A stretch of 64,000 bases of DNA from Hymenopus coronatus (GCA_030762935.1 CM060884.1:77329696-77393695), one strand, 5' to 3'. Positions 44,921 through 55,860 are shown, counted from the first letter of the stretch. Translations and numbers: made by a program. Notes: a model not told the origin generated them from the sequence alone.

Positions 44921-45798
44921 TCTGATGTGCTCCATTCACATAACTTTCTCTACATCTCTGCAACAAATTATTCTTAAAAAGCTTATGCTTCTATTTACTT
45001 CATGCTAATCTAGAAAAAATTAGCAGAAATAGTCTTACTACTTGCTTTCTTGTAAGTTGAAGCGAAATAAGGGAGTACTATAGGTTAAAGTGATAGTCAA
45101 AAGCTGGTTGCTATGTGACTGAAGTTCCTTTGTTGGTACGGACAGGAGTTCATGAAGTCCTGTAGAAGAGTATAAGTTTTTCAAAGCTGAAACTAAAACT
45201 AAAGAATACCTACAAACGAACAACTCCACGAAAAAAATGTATACAACATAAAGTGTGTGTTTTAGCGTGCTTTACATTTTGTTTTTTTTTTTTGTTTTTT
45301 TTTTTGTTTTTTTGCTTTTTGGATACGTTTTTGTTCATCTCTTACGGTTTAGTAATTATGCAAAATTCGGTAAAATTCATCCAGAATAAAGTAGTCTTCG
45401 GGGGCTATTCTCAGAAAATTCAAGATATACATATTATTTGTCAGGTAAATATATTTAATATCCGCTATTTTAATCAAAAGCGTTAGAGCCAGTTTTAAAA
45501 AAAATCAATATTTTCGAAAAAAGTTCCATGTAAAGGGTAGTTTGGGATATAGGGATTTTTCTCAAAATCTTCAGATCGCATTCCTGAAGGGTACTAAACT
45601 TAAGTGCCAAGTTTGGTATTTGACCGAATTTTCGTTTTTGAGTTATCATGTTCACAGACACACGGACCTTTTTCTGAAAATGTTTTATTTGGACACAGGG
45701 ACCCTAAAACATATATTTCCGGTGAAATCTGAGTATTGACTTTTTGGTGGAGTGCAACCTGCTCTATACGCTATGTACATAATACGTGCAGAGAAAGT
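44921..45798 (+). mobile_element. H1 repeat, full length (subfamily 1)
   Basis: TCTGATGTGCTCCATTCACA to 'tctatacgctatgtacataatacgtgcagagaaagt'. A T-rich tract (45280-45318) replaces the usual short T-run. The microsatellite is reduced to 'cacagacacacgg'. Confidence 0.88.
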
Positions 45799-46019
45799 AA
45801 AACATAACTACCATAACTCCATAACAACGGCAACTATCACATGTTTAAGATAAGACACTCTTGTTGAAAGACCCTTTACAGGCTATTTAGATTTGTCATC
45901 TAGTGAGAAAGGTGTACATTGTTTTTGGAGGAAATGTCTCATTGGGCAGTTGCTCCATGTCTGCGGCAATGTGTTCAACGTTCCTAGAAGTAAACACTGT
46001 CCTTGGCTAGTCGGTTTTT
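45799..46019. other. Short unassigned spacer
   Basis: No feature recognised. Confidence 0.3.
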
Positions 46020-46819
46020 ACTTTCTCTAAACGTACATAGTTTATAGAGAAGCTATTGTATTGCATCCCAAAAACCGAGACTTCACCGCAAATATATCTT
46101 TTGGGGCCCACTGAATCCCAAAGAAAGCAGTTAGAGAAGAATGTGTCTGGGTAGCTTAACTCAAACACGAATAGTCCGTTAAATACCAAGCTTGGTATTT
46201 AAGTTCAGGATCTTCCAAAAATGAGACACGAAGATTTTCAAGAAAATAACCCCACCCCCTACAACCCTTTACATGCAAAAATTTGGAAAATTTGATTTTC
46301 TCAAAAACAGCTGTTACTGTTTTGATCAAAATCTCTTATATTTAAGCTATTTACCTGACAAATAAAAAATGTATCTTGAATTTTCTGGGAATAGTCTCTG
46401 AAGATCTCTTTATTTTTGTTCTTTGTTTTTTAATTTTGCATAACTCTTCAACAGTAATAGACAAAAACTTGCAACACAAAAAATGTAGAGGTCACTAAAA
46501 CATGTGACATACATATTTTTCGTGGAGTTCAGCGTGTTCGAGATATTCTTTGTTATTCTATTGAGTTTTAATATATTCACACTTTTCTCACACGGTAACT
46601 AGTCATCTCCTGGTCACGCAACGCAATTGGTTTCAATCCCATTTGAACCACATTTTAAAACATTTGACAATCCTTTTAGCCTTTATTTCCTTCCTGCTTC
46701 TTATAAGTAATAAGACTGTTAATGTTTATCTAGATTAGCATGAAGTAGATAAAATATTCAGCTTATTAACAATAATTTTACACAGATGTACAGAATGCCA
46801 TGTGAATAGAGCACAACAG
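46020..46819 (-). mobile_element. H1 repeat, full length (subfamily 3)
   Basis: ACTTTCTCTAAACGTACATA to 'gaatagagcacaacag' and a T-run. The microsatellite is lost ('gaatgtgtctgggtagc'). Confidence 0.82.
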
Positions 46820-46822
46820 TTT

Positions 46823-47245
46823 TTTTTTTCCCCCGTAGTCAGCTTACCTTAGGGATCTGAAGTTTGTCGGGGAGCCAACGGCACGAAACAACAAAATGTG
46901 GAACCTGGTCCGTAGCCAGGCATGAGTGTGAGGAAGTGGATGATATGTAGGACTGACACTCCCCTAGGACTTACAAGTGGATGTCTAGGGATCAGAAGCC
47001 TGTCGGGGAGCCAATGGCATGAAACCAGAGAATGGAGAAGCTGGTCCGTAGCCAGGCATGAGCTTGAGGAAGTGGTTGATAAGAAATACATTCGAAATGG
47101 ATGATAAAGGTTATGTTGGAACAATCGAAGGAATGGGTGGCGGGGGAAACCTGATGTCTCGGAGAAAACCGCCCAGAACCACTTCGTCCACCACAAAACC
47201 CACATGCAGTCTAACCACTCAACCTCGGCGTCGCCATCTTGTGTA
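46823..47245 (-). mobile_element. SINE-B related compound element with tandem ~133-bp duplication
   Basis: 'gggatc.gaag..tgtcggggagcca' occurs at ~46854 and ~46988, with 'ctggtccgtagccaggcatgag' repeated after each, so two units in tandem. The right end (47135-47240) carries family B blocks ('ggcgggggaaacc', 'cgtccaccacaaaacccacatgc', 'ctaaccactcaacctcggcg') and lacks the B-box. The left end has a T-run (46818-46830). Confidence 0.6.
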
Positions 47246-47478
47246 GTTCTACAGGGAAAAACCAGACACTGTAGGTTTTCGATTGCCGTAACCAGAATAT
47301 CCCTCTACTAAAATGGAGGGGCCCCGAAAATGAATCTATGTTCCTCTTTGTCAGTGAGTTGTGCCAATCTCTTTGCTGGGTCATCAGTTTACAGTTTGTA
47401 GAGAATATCTTCATTCGCGTCCGTAGAATCTTACTGAATAACGTTTTCAAATGGGAGGAGCTCTATCCTTACCGTATC
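47246..47478. other. Unassigned sequence
   Basis: No element recognised. Confidence 0.3.
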
Positions 47479-47625
47479 GTGTTCACTGACACACGGACCT
47501 TTTTCCAAAATTGCTTTTTTTTTTTTGGATACAGGGGACCCTAAAATGTCTATAGCCGGTGAAATCTCGGTATCCAACTTTTGGGTGGAATGCAATACCT
47601 TTTCTATACACTATTTACATAGTGG
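47479..47625 (+). repeat. H1 3'-end fragment
   Basis: 'cgtgttcactgacacacggaccttttt' to 'ttctatacactatttacatagtg', with only the first arm of the hairpin kept. Confidence 0.7.
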
Positions 47626-47944
47626 GACTGATTATTTTCATATAATTAATTTAAAACAATCACAAATTAAAAATAGTTTCAATAAGAATATAATATTAGA
47701 AATGAAAATGATTTTGATACCATAGATATTACAATAATGTTTAGAAGTCAAATGTTTAACAAGGTATTTCTTTTGTATTTCAATAGAATAGCCAAAGGCA
47801 AGGTAAGTGCGGGCAGGTAGTAATATATGGCAGGGACTGTTCAAATCGTCCAGTCGCCGTTTGAAAGACAATGACACTCCAAAAAACTACTGAATAGGCA
47901 ACCGTGTGATGTTCGTCTCACCAGAAAACAACCAAGGTTGCAAA

Positions 47945-48490
47945 TTTTCACAAATATGTAGCATTGAAAGGGGTGGACGTATATTTCCCATTTGCGAGGA
48001 GAAAGACCCATATCTTGGCAAGATGTAACAGTACGGAGAAATGGCGGGAAAAATATTTACCGCGATCCTTTACCGCCACGAATGTAGAGCTAGAAGCATG
48101 TTGGACGCTACTGGCAGGCACGGAAGACGTGGATGAACTAGGTAACTTTATACTTAAGGCAAGACAGCTGAGATCTGAGAACGCTGCCAATAGAGAAGGG
48201 GGGGGGGGATAAAATAGTTAAACAAAAGTGACTACAATGTTTTACATGTATATATTTTTAGGTCATGGTTTTATATATTGTGTATATATTATGTGTATAT
48301 ATTTCTTTTAAGTGTATCTATCTACATTTATGAAGGTGTACTCTGTGCTGTAATTTAAATTGCTGTATTTAAATATCTTTGTATTTTTGTGTTTACTCTT
48401 TCAACTCTTTGTTGTTGTTTTAATATTGCTTTCTAGTGTGTATTACAAAAGCACGTACGGTCTGTGTTGAAGTTCAATGTATGACATATT
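47945..48490 (+). pseudogene. Retrotransposon 3'-end fragment, copy 2, with AT-rich tail
   Basis: The open frame 47964-48212 reads VDVYFPFARRKTHILARC, REKYLPRSF and LLAGTEDVDELGNFILKARQ, then a stop after a G-run and ~270 bp of AT-rich sequence. The pattern (a His/Cys-like 'HILARC' motif followed by ~45 residues before the stop) resembles the C-terminus of non-LTR retrotransposon polyproteins. No RT is present, so this is an inference. Related to 40072-40262. Confidence 0.45.
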
Positions 48491-48491
48491 T

Positions 48492-48730
48492 TTTTTATAG
48501 TTTCATTTATATATCCTCCGTTAACATGTAAGGTGATATAGGGGGGGCTTTCTATTAGAAACAAATTTTTGTCTGTAGGTTCTTTACATTGAGTTTTTTT
48601 TAATCATTTTATTTTCCTCAAACACACATATACATACTTCCAGACTCTGTGGGGCATAGGAAATAATTCCGGCTACAGAAAAATTCGCCGACCCGGCCGG
48701 GATTCGAACCCGGAACATCTGTATAATAAT
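48492..48730 (-). mobile_element. tRNA-derived SINE, family A, head truncated
   Basis: Begins with a T-run and 'tagtttcatttatatatcc'. Shares 'ttgtctgtaggttcttta', 'ttttattttcctcaaaca', 'acttccagactctgtggggca' and 'ccggccgggattcgaacccgga' with 18276-18547. The A-box end is missing. Confidence 0.8.
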
Positions 48731-48780
48731 GTTATATCAATAAAAGCATTTATTCATTAATTCATTAATTTATTTTTACT

Positions 48781-49668
48781 ACTTTCTCTACAGGTACTAT
48801 GTACATAGTGTATAGAGAAGGTATTGCACACCACCAAAAACTTCGATACCGAGATTTCACCGGAAATATATGTTTTAGGGTCCCCTGCATCCAAAAAAAG
48901 TATTTTCACAAAAAGGTCCGTGTGTATGTGTCCGTGTGTCAGTGTGTCTATGAACACGATAACTCAAAAACGAAAAGTCGGTAAAATACCAAAATTGGTA
49001 TTTAAGTTTAGTATCTTCCAGGGATGCGACACGAAGATTTTGAGAAAAATCCCCCCACCCCAAATTACCCTTTACATGGAACTTTTTTTGAAAATTTTGA
49101 TTTTCTAAAAAATGGCTCTTACGATTTTCATTAGAATATCGTATATTAAAGGTATTTACCTGACAAATAAAATGTAAATTTTGAATTTTCTGGGAATAGC
49201 CTCTGAAGACTACCTTATTCTGAGTGAATTTTACGGAATTTTGCATAACTGCTAAACCGTAAGAGGTAGATAAAAACTTACCATACAAAACATGTAGAGC
49301 ACGTTAAAACACACAATTTATGTTATATACATTTTTTTTTGTGGAGTTGATTGTTTTTTTTTTTTTTTTTTTTTAGATATTCCTTGTTTAATTGTTTCAG
49401 CTTTAAGAAACATACTTTTCTCATACAGAACTTTCTCAACTGCTGTCCATACAAACAAAGGAACTTCAGTGACATAGCAACCAGCTTTTGACTATCACTT
49501 TCACCTATGTTACTCCCTTATTTCCCTTCTACTTACAAGGAAGCAAGTAATAAGACTATTTCTGCTAATTTTTACTCGATTAGCATGAAGTGAATAGTCG
49601 CACAAGCTTTTTAACAATAATTTGTTGCAGAGAAGTAGAGAAAGTCATGTGAGTGGAACACATCAGAC
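48781..49668 (-). mobile_element. H1 repeat, full length (subfamily 1)
   Basis: ACTTTCTCTACAGGTACTAT, near-perfect hairpin, to 'gagtggaacacatcaga'. One of the cleanest copies in the window. T-run of ~20 at 49353-49374. Confidence 0.9.
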
Positions 49669-49925
49669 TTTTTTAAAGGGATGTAGAAACGAGTCAGTTG
49701 TGGGCAGTGTTTAAAGTTGTTTTCAGTCATGCCGATCATTTGCAATAACATTCACGTCGTTATCTGAGAACAATAATTGTGCTGATTTCTTGGCAAAGTG
49801 TCAACATTTACTGCTTCACACAAAGGCTCATTTGTGGAGCCGTCCCATGATTATCATGCTCACAAATCTTAAATCAACCCTGATCAGCAAGAGCAGCTAG
49901 CATTGAACCGGAGGTTGCCCACAAT
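49669..49925. other. Short unassigned spacer
   Basis: No feature recognised. The final ~17 bases before 49945 (acgtgtagagaaagtaaaaa) are an isolated H1 end, making another head-to-tail junction with the next copy. Confidence 0.4.
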
Positions 49926-49948
49926 AATACGTGTAGAGAAAGTAAAAA

Positions 49949-50763
49949 TCTGATGTGTTCCATTCACATGACCTACTCTACATCTCTGCAAAAAAGTATT
50001 CTTAAAATGATAATGCTTTTGTTTACTTAATGCTAATCGAGAAAACAAAATTAGCAGAAATAGTCTTATTACTACCTTCCTTGTAAGTAGGAGTGAAATA
50101 AGGGAGTACCATAGGCTAAAGTGATGATAGTCAAAAGCTGGTTGCTATGTGACTGAAGTTCCTTTGTTTGTATGGACAAATTCATGTATGAGGAAAGTAC
50201 AAGTTTTTTAAAGGTGAAACTAATAACAAGGAATATGTAAAAAAGGACCAACTTCAAGAAAATAATGTATATAAGATAAACTATGTATTTTATCGAGATA
50301 TACATTTTTTTGTCAAGTAACTCTTGGACTATATTTTACGGTTTACCAATGATGCCTTTAGATGCTATTCCCAGCAAATCGAAGATAAACTATTTTTGAC
50401 ATGTAAATGTCTTGGATATAAAGGTTTTAGTCAAAAGCGTTAGAGCCGTTTTTGAGAAAATCAAAATTTTCGAAAAAAGTTCCAAGTGAAGGGTAGCTGG
50501 GGGTGAGGGAGATTTTCTTGAAAATCTTCGGTCGCATCCTTGGAGCATACCAAACTTAAATACCAAGTTTGGTGTTTAACGTTATTTTCGTTTTTGCGCT
50601 ATGCTGCCCCCCCCCCCCACACACACACACACACACACACACAAGTACGGACATCTTTCTAAAAAAAATTTTTTTGATTCAGGCGGTCTCTAAACATATA
50701 TTTCCGGTGAAATCTGGATGTCGCCTTCTCTATACATTATGTACATAGTACGTGTAGAGAAAG
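49949..50763 (+). mobile_element. H1 repeat, full length (subfamily 1)
   Basis: TCTGATGTGTTCCATTCACATG to 'tatacattatgtacatagtacgtgtagagaaagt'. (CA)n at 50620-50643, preceded by a C-run (50607-50619). The 'ggtatcgaatttttggg' block is lost. Confidence 0.87.
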
Positions 50764-50999
50764 TAAAAAAAAAAAGATCTCCTTGTGGTTCACTGGGAAA
50801 ATGCGAGTGAGTTGCAGAATTTGGCGGCGTGCCGGCATGTTGACATGGGTTAGAGCAATTAAAACAAGAAGATCCATGATTGAAATCCCAGCTGTGGCAG
50901 TGACTTTACCGCTCCAACTATTGGTGCAGAATAAACAGTTATTGGATGTATTTAATTGAGACACATGTTACATTTTAAGATGTCTATAGTTTTGAGTTC

Positions 51000-51161
51000 T
51001 TTATTATAGCAATCAAATGTTTTAGTTTTACAAACCCATCTGATCGGAGTAACCTCAAACAAAGGTAATGTGTGAGTAAAATTTACACATGTCAACATTT
51101 CTTTACAAAAACATCTTTACACAATTGCGATAAACATTTAAATAAAAACACTTGACCAGTC
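51000..51161 (-). other. Candidate 3' UTR and poly(A) signal of the host gene
   Basis: Downstream of the stop codon on the minus strand, AATAAA occurs as TTTATT at 51000-51005, about 160 bases after the stop. The stretch is AT-rich and free of H1, ending ~240 bp from the next H1 copy. Confidence 0.5.
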
Positions 51162-52476
51162 TCAGCTCTGATAAAAGTCGCTACCACTAAATCGTCTCAA
51201 AAGAGAATTTCTTGGCAGCCAATAAGGAGGAAGATCGGATCCATAGTCCACGGCTCCTCCCAGGCCAATGGGGGATATCACCTCGGCGGCAGCCCCTGAG
51301 CCAAGCGACGAGGAAGCTGACGACGCCGTCACTGCGACCACTGTAGCCGGAACAGGCATCCCTCCTTTGTTTTTGAGGATGGACTTAGGATTCCCACCCG
51401 CAGAATCGTCAGAACTTGTTGGTGTTGTTGCCGGGAGAGGATCTAGGAACCTAGATATGCTAGGAGCAGGAGTTGGAGGTTGTCCTATCAAAGTTCGGCC
51501 GCTGGGTAAAGTATCATTCCCTCGGATGTTTTCACAGGTCTCCTTCATCTTGCACAACTGCTCCTGGAGATTGCGATATTCCTCCAGGAAGCGCTCCAAC
51601 TGTGCTGCGTGGTAGTCGTAGGTGTTTGCCGCTGTAGAAGGCACAACCGAAGGGGAGGGTGATGGCGAGGGGGTGGGATGGAAAATGCTCTCCTTGACGT
51701 AGTCTCCCCCAGTTCTGGGGCCCATGAGGTTCAGCAACGGAGTCGCAAGATTCGGCGAGCGTTCCATTACTGGCGAGGTTGGTAAGCTGGGGTTCTTTCT
51801 GCAAGAGCCTTGTCTCCCAGGAGGAACGTTCCCACCCTGACCCATAACTGACGAAGGATCCACTCCTGGAGACGAGGCGAGGTTCATAGAGCTGCTGGAC
51901 CTTTGCTGGCTGATGCTTGGAGGATGCTGCTTTCGACCGAAACCGGAGAGAGTCGCCGACAGAGGATAATAAGAAGAAGAGTAAGAGTCTATGGACGATC
52001 TACGAGGGATAGACCCATTGCTACCGCCACTACCTTCACCACCACTGCTGCCATATCTACTGTCTGGCAACAGCGGGGACTGACTATCAGAACCGCGATA
52101 GTACCTAGCGCCGCCTCTTACACTGCCGCCTGCACCGCGTCTCCGAGGCAGCGTACAGAAAGAACTGTCAGCCATCGTGTCTCCACCAACATTAACACCA
52201 GAGGGAAACGTATTGCCGCCGGTGTTGTACGAAGAGGTCTCCAGGAGGTCCGGGTAGTTTTTCTCGGCGTCCTCCAGAGGCTCGGATGTGTACAGCGCTC
52301 CTCCGTTTGGACCCACGAGCTGTTTGCGCATCACGTGCTGGGCTAGATGTGTCGTGCTCCCCAGGTCACCTAACTCTCGGCGCAACAGAGCCGCTGCCAC
52401 TTGGGACGTTCTGGTGCTCAAGTCCGCAGAAGTTCTATTGGAGGACATCTCGTCCGAGCTGAGTCCCCGCTCGTCC
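51162..52476 (-). CDS. Terminal exon of an unidentified host gene (Ser/Gly/Pro-rich protein tail)
   Basis: A 437-codon open stretch with the strongest coding character here: high GC, sustained frame, and varied composition unlike the repeats. A pyrimidine-rich tract followed by CAG|GG on the minus strand places a splice acceptor at 52476/52477, with the exon entering on the third base of a codon. The ATG at 52493 would lie in the intron, so upstream exons should lie at higher coordinates, beyond or between the H1 copies. The product has Arg/Ser sites (RRSS, RRFSGS), Gly/Ser-rich stretches, a PTPSPSPSPS run, one likely helical or coiled-coil segment (HAAQLERFLEEYRNLQEQL) near exon residue 280, and a 'KSILKNK' basic motif. 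It ends RRFSGSDFYQS. It looks like a disordered cytoplasmic tail, for instance of a membrane or scaffold protein, but I do not recognise the family. Confidence 0.75.
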
Positions 52477-52484
52477 CTGAAAAC
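52477..52484 (-). promoter_or_regulatory. Splice acceptor of the host-gene terminal exon
   Basis: On the minus strand 'ttgtttgttttcag' precedes the exon. The AG and pyrimidine tract are good, and the exon composition changes sharply at this point. An H1 copy begins only ~70 bp upstream (52554) in the intron. Confidence 0.65.
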
Positions 52485-52553
52485 AAACAACAATCTGCTT
52501 TACGTAACAAAGGGGAAACAAGTGACTAACATCAAGTTTAATGTGGAAGTAAA

Positions 52554-52963
52554 TCTGATGTGTTTCCTTCACATGACTTTCTCTACATCAAATTATACAA
52601 AATTCCGTAAAATTCGTCCAGAATAAAATATTCTTAAGAAACCATTTCCATAAAATTCAAGATATACAATTTATTTGACATGTAAGTATCTTTATTATAC
52701 GATATTTTAATCAAAATCTTAGAGCCATTTTTGATAAAGTCAACATTTTCGAAAAAAAGTTCCATGTAAAGGGTAGTTGGGGGTGGGGGGATTATCTTGA
52801 AAATTTTATGTCGCATTCTTACAAGATACCAAACTTAAATAGCAAGTTTGGTATTTAACGGTGGTTTTGTTTTTGAGCTGTGCTGTCCACAGACACACAC
52901 AGATCTTTTTCCACAGGGACCCAAACATGTATTTTTGGTGAAATCTAAGTATCGAATTTTGTC
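52554..52963 (+). mobile_element. H1 deletion derivative in the host-gene intron
   Basis: TCTGATGTGTTTCCTTCACATG then, after 'ctctacatc', direct passage to 'aaattatacaaaattccgtaaaattcgtcc'. About 400 bp is missing from the left half. The right half runs to 'gtatcgaattttg' without a hairpin. Confidence 0.78.
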
Positions 52964-53125
52964 GTGCTTCATTTACACCACTTTCTCTACAAATTATTGT
53001 TTTAAAGATCTTCTATTTACTTCATGCTAATATAGATAAACATTAGCGAAACTGGCAGTTTTCTTCTTGTAACTAGAAGCAAAATAAGGGAACACACTAG
53101 GCTAAACCGTTAGTCAAATCTTTTT
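52964..53125 (+). repeat. H1 5' fragment in tandem
   Basis: 'cgtgcttcatttacaccactttctctac' to 'aaaccgttagtcaaatctttt', again head to tail with the preceding copy. Confidence 0.65.
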
Positions 53126-53364
53126 TGAAATACTTAATACGTAAGTTAATCATTGTGAACACATATTTGGTAATGTAAGCTAAATTTACAATTCATTTAT
53201 TAATTGCCATGGCAACAAACATTGTAAGAGTTTGAGAGGTCATTAATACTTACAGTAAAATTAGGAAATGACGTAACATGTGCTACTTCAAGTAAAGAAT
53301 CTATTGCAAAATTCATTGACAAAAGAGTGTAGCCTTTCATTTGTTTACATCGAGAACTCGTTTT
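53126..53364. other. Short unassigned spacer
   Basis: No feature recognised. An upstream exon of the host gene was looked for and not found. Confidence 0.3.
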
Positions 53365-53365
53365 T

Positions 53366-55107
53366 ACTTTCTCTATGTACATAGTATATTACACTCCACC
53401 CAAAAATTCGATACCGAGATTTCACCAGAAATATATGTTTTAGGGTCTCCTGTAAAAAAAAAAAACAAAAACAAAAAAAAACACACATTTTCAGAAAAAG
53501 GTCCATGTGTGTGTGTTTGTTTGTGTGTGTGTGTGTATGTGAACACGATAACTCAAAGACGAAAAGTTTACCAAAGTTGGTATTTAAGTTTAGTGTCTTC
53601 CAGGGATGCCACACGAAGATTTTCAAGAAAATTCCCTCACCCCCAACTACCCTTTACATGGAAAAATTTTCAAAAATTTTGATTTTATACAAAAATTACT
53701 AACGATTTTGATTAAAATTCCGTATATTAAAGATATTTACATCCCAAACAAAATGGTTATCTTGAATTTTCTGGGAATAGCCTCTGAGGAGCTCTTTGTT
53801 ATGGATTAATATTGCCTAATTTGGCTTAACTGGTAAAGTATAAGAGATAGACAAAATCTTATAACACAAAAAATGTAGATCTCGTCAAAACACACATGTT
53901 TGTTGTGGAGGTAGCCGTTTCCGAGATATTCCTTGTTCTTGGTTTCAGTTGTGAAGTACTTATACATTTCTCAGACAGGAACTGTCCCTTTTTTTACGTT
54001 CTCTATACGCACTATGTACGTAGTGTATAGAGGAGGTATTGCACTCCACCTAAAAATTCGATACCGAGATTTCACCAGAAATATATGTTTTAGGGTCCCC
54101 TTTATCTAAAAAAAGCATTTTCGGAAAAAGGTCCGTGTGTGTGTGTGTGTGTGTGTGTGTCCGTCTATCTGTGAACACGATAACTCAAAAACGAAAATCG
54201 GCAAAATACCGAACTTGGTATTTAAGTTTAGTATCTTCCAGAGATGCGACACGAAGATTTTGAGAAAAATCCCCCACCCCCAACTACCCTTTACATAGAA
54301 CTTTTTTCAAAATTTTTGATTTTCTCAAAAATAGCTCTAACGATTTTGATTAAAATTTTGTATATCAAAGATATTTACGTGACAAATAAAATGTATATCT
54401 TGAATTTTCTGGGAATAGTCTCTGAAGAGTACTTTATTCTGGATGAATTTTACGGAATTTTGAATAACTGCTAAACCGTAAGAGATGGACAAAAACTTAC
54501 CATACAAAAAATATAGAGAACGTTAAAACACACAATTTATGTTATATACATTTTTTTCGTGGAGTTCGCCGTTTTTGAGACATTCCTTGTTTTTGGTTTA
54601 TGCTTTGAAAAACTTATACTTTTCTCATACAGGAATTTATCAACTGCTACCCATACAAACAAAGGAACTTCAGTCACATGGCAACCACTTTTGACTATCA
54701 CTTTAACCTATGGTAGTCTCTTATTTCTCTTCTATTTACAAGGAAGCAAGTAATAAGAATTATGCTTTTCTGATTAGCATGAAGTAAATAGAAGTATAAT
54801 CTTTTTAACAATAATTTGTTGCAGAGATATAGAGAAAGTCGTGTGAATGGTAAACATCAGATTTTCTTTTGTTCTACTCCTGGCCAAGCAAAGAAGATAA
54901 TTGAATGCCAATCGCACAACGAGAGGATTTAAAACATTTGACTATCGGTTTAGCTAAGTGTATTTCCTTATTTACTTCCTACTTATAAGGAACTAAGTAA
55001 TAAGAACGTTCTGCTAATGATTATCTCGATTAGCAAGGTATAGAAAGAAGAATATTAAGAAGTTTGTAGAACAGCTGGAGAAAGTCATGTGAGTGTAACA
55101 CATCAGA
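53366..55107 (-). mobile_element. H1 host copy (subfamily 2) interrupted by subfamily 1 H1
   Basis: Left piece 53366-53994 to 'caggaactgtccctttttt'; right piece 54862-55107 from 'ttttcttttgttctactcctggcc' to 'gtgagtgtaacacatcaga'. These are adjacent in the paralogue at 35631-35660. (TG)n at 53507-53540. The hairpin is shortened. Confidence 0.85.
53996..54861 (-). mobile_element. H1 repeat nested in H1, full length (subfamily 1)
   Basis: ACGTTCTCTATACGCACTAT to 'gtgaatggtaaacatcaga', inserted in a T-run of the host. (TG)13-type tract at 54135-54160. The 'ttctgctaa' block is partly deleted near 54758. Confidence 0.87.
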
Positions 55108-55246
55108 TTTTTTTTTGTTAATGATAATTTTTTTTACAAGTATTTCAAAAAGTAATTGGCTAACCATGAACTGTAAGTCACTTATCAGATCTCGTATTTC
55201 CAATATACATTCTCGACCTGATAAGTATAACTTAAGTTCTTAGTTC
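55108..55246. other. Short AT-rich spacer
   Basis: No feature recognised. Confidence 0.3.
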
Positions 55247-55755
55247 ATAATATGCCACTAAAAGCTGTTTCCCATGTGCTTGAAATCCATTTCTTTCCAC
55301 TGCCAGAGGATGAAACATTTCATATGAGAAAGGTATCTTAAAGCTGAAGCTAATAACAAGGAGTATTACAACATTGGTGAACCGCACGAAATGATATAAA
55401 TGATATATTATATAACAAGATCTGCATTTTAGTGTGGTAAGTTTTTGTGTATCTCTTGCGGTGTTCCAGTTATTAAACATTTAGCAGAATAAAGAGGTTT
55501 TCAGAGGATATTCTAAGAAAACTCAAGATATACACTTTGCTTGTCATGTGAATATCTTTAATCAAAATCGTTATAGCTATTGTTGAGAAAATCAAAATTT
55601 TAAATATTCTCTCAATGTAATAACAGGTTTGGAATTTTTCTGACCTTTCGTTTTTATTAAATTATTGTGTTCACAGATACACACACACACACATATATAT
55701 TCTTTTTTTGGATTCAGGTGACCCTAATCTTATATTTCTGGTGACATATCGGTAT
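55247..55755 (+). mobile_element. H1 repeat, 5'-truncated
   Basis: 'ccactaaaagctgtttcccatgtgc' to 'gtgacatatcggtatctaatt'. The 'tgtcgcatccttggaag' block is deleted near 55625. Confidence 0.75.
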
Positions 55756-55757
55756 CT

Positions 55758-55858
55758 AATTACTTTCTCTACGCTAGAGAAATTATTGTCTTGACAGAAG
55801 AAATTCGATACCGAGATTTCACAGCAAATAAGTTTTTGACCTCCTGAATCCAAAAAAA
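55758..55858 (-). repeat. H1 hairpin-end fragment
   Basis: 'actttctctacgctagagaaattattg' is a collapsed hairpin with the inner palindrome deleted, then 'attcgataccgagatttcaca' and 'cctgaatccaaaaaa'. Confidence 0.7.
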
Positions 55859-55860
55859 GT

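Noticed and set aside
48180..48212. Poly-glycine C-terminus of an ORF at 47964-48212
   Set aside because: The glycine run comes from a G homopolymer after the retrotransposon ORF end and is not a protein feature.
51268..52626. Plus-strand ORFs opposite the host exon (51268-51615, 51903-52346, 52288-52626)
   Set aside because: They are shadows of the GC-rich minus-strand exon. The minus frame is the one with an acceptor and a continuous reading frame.
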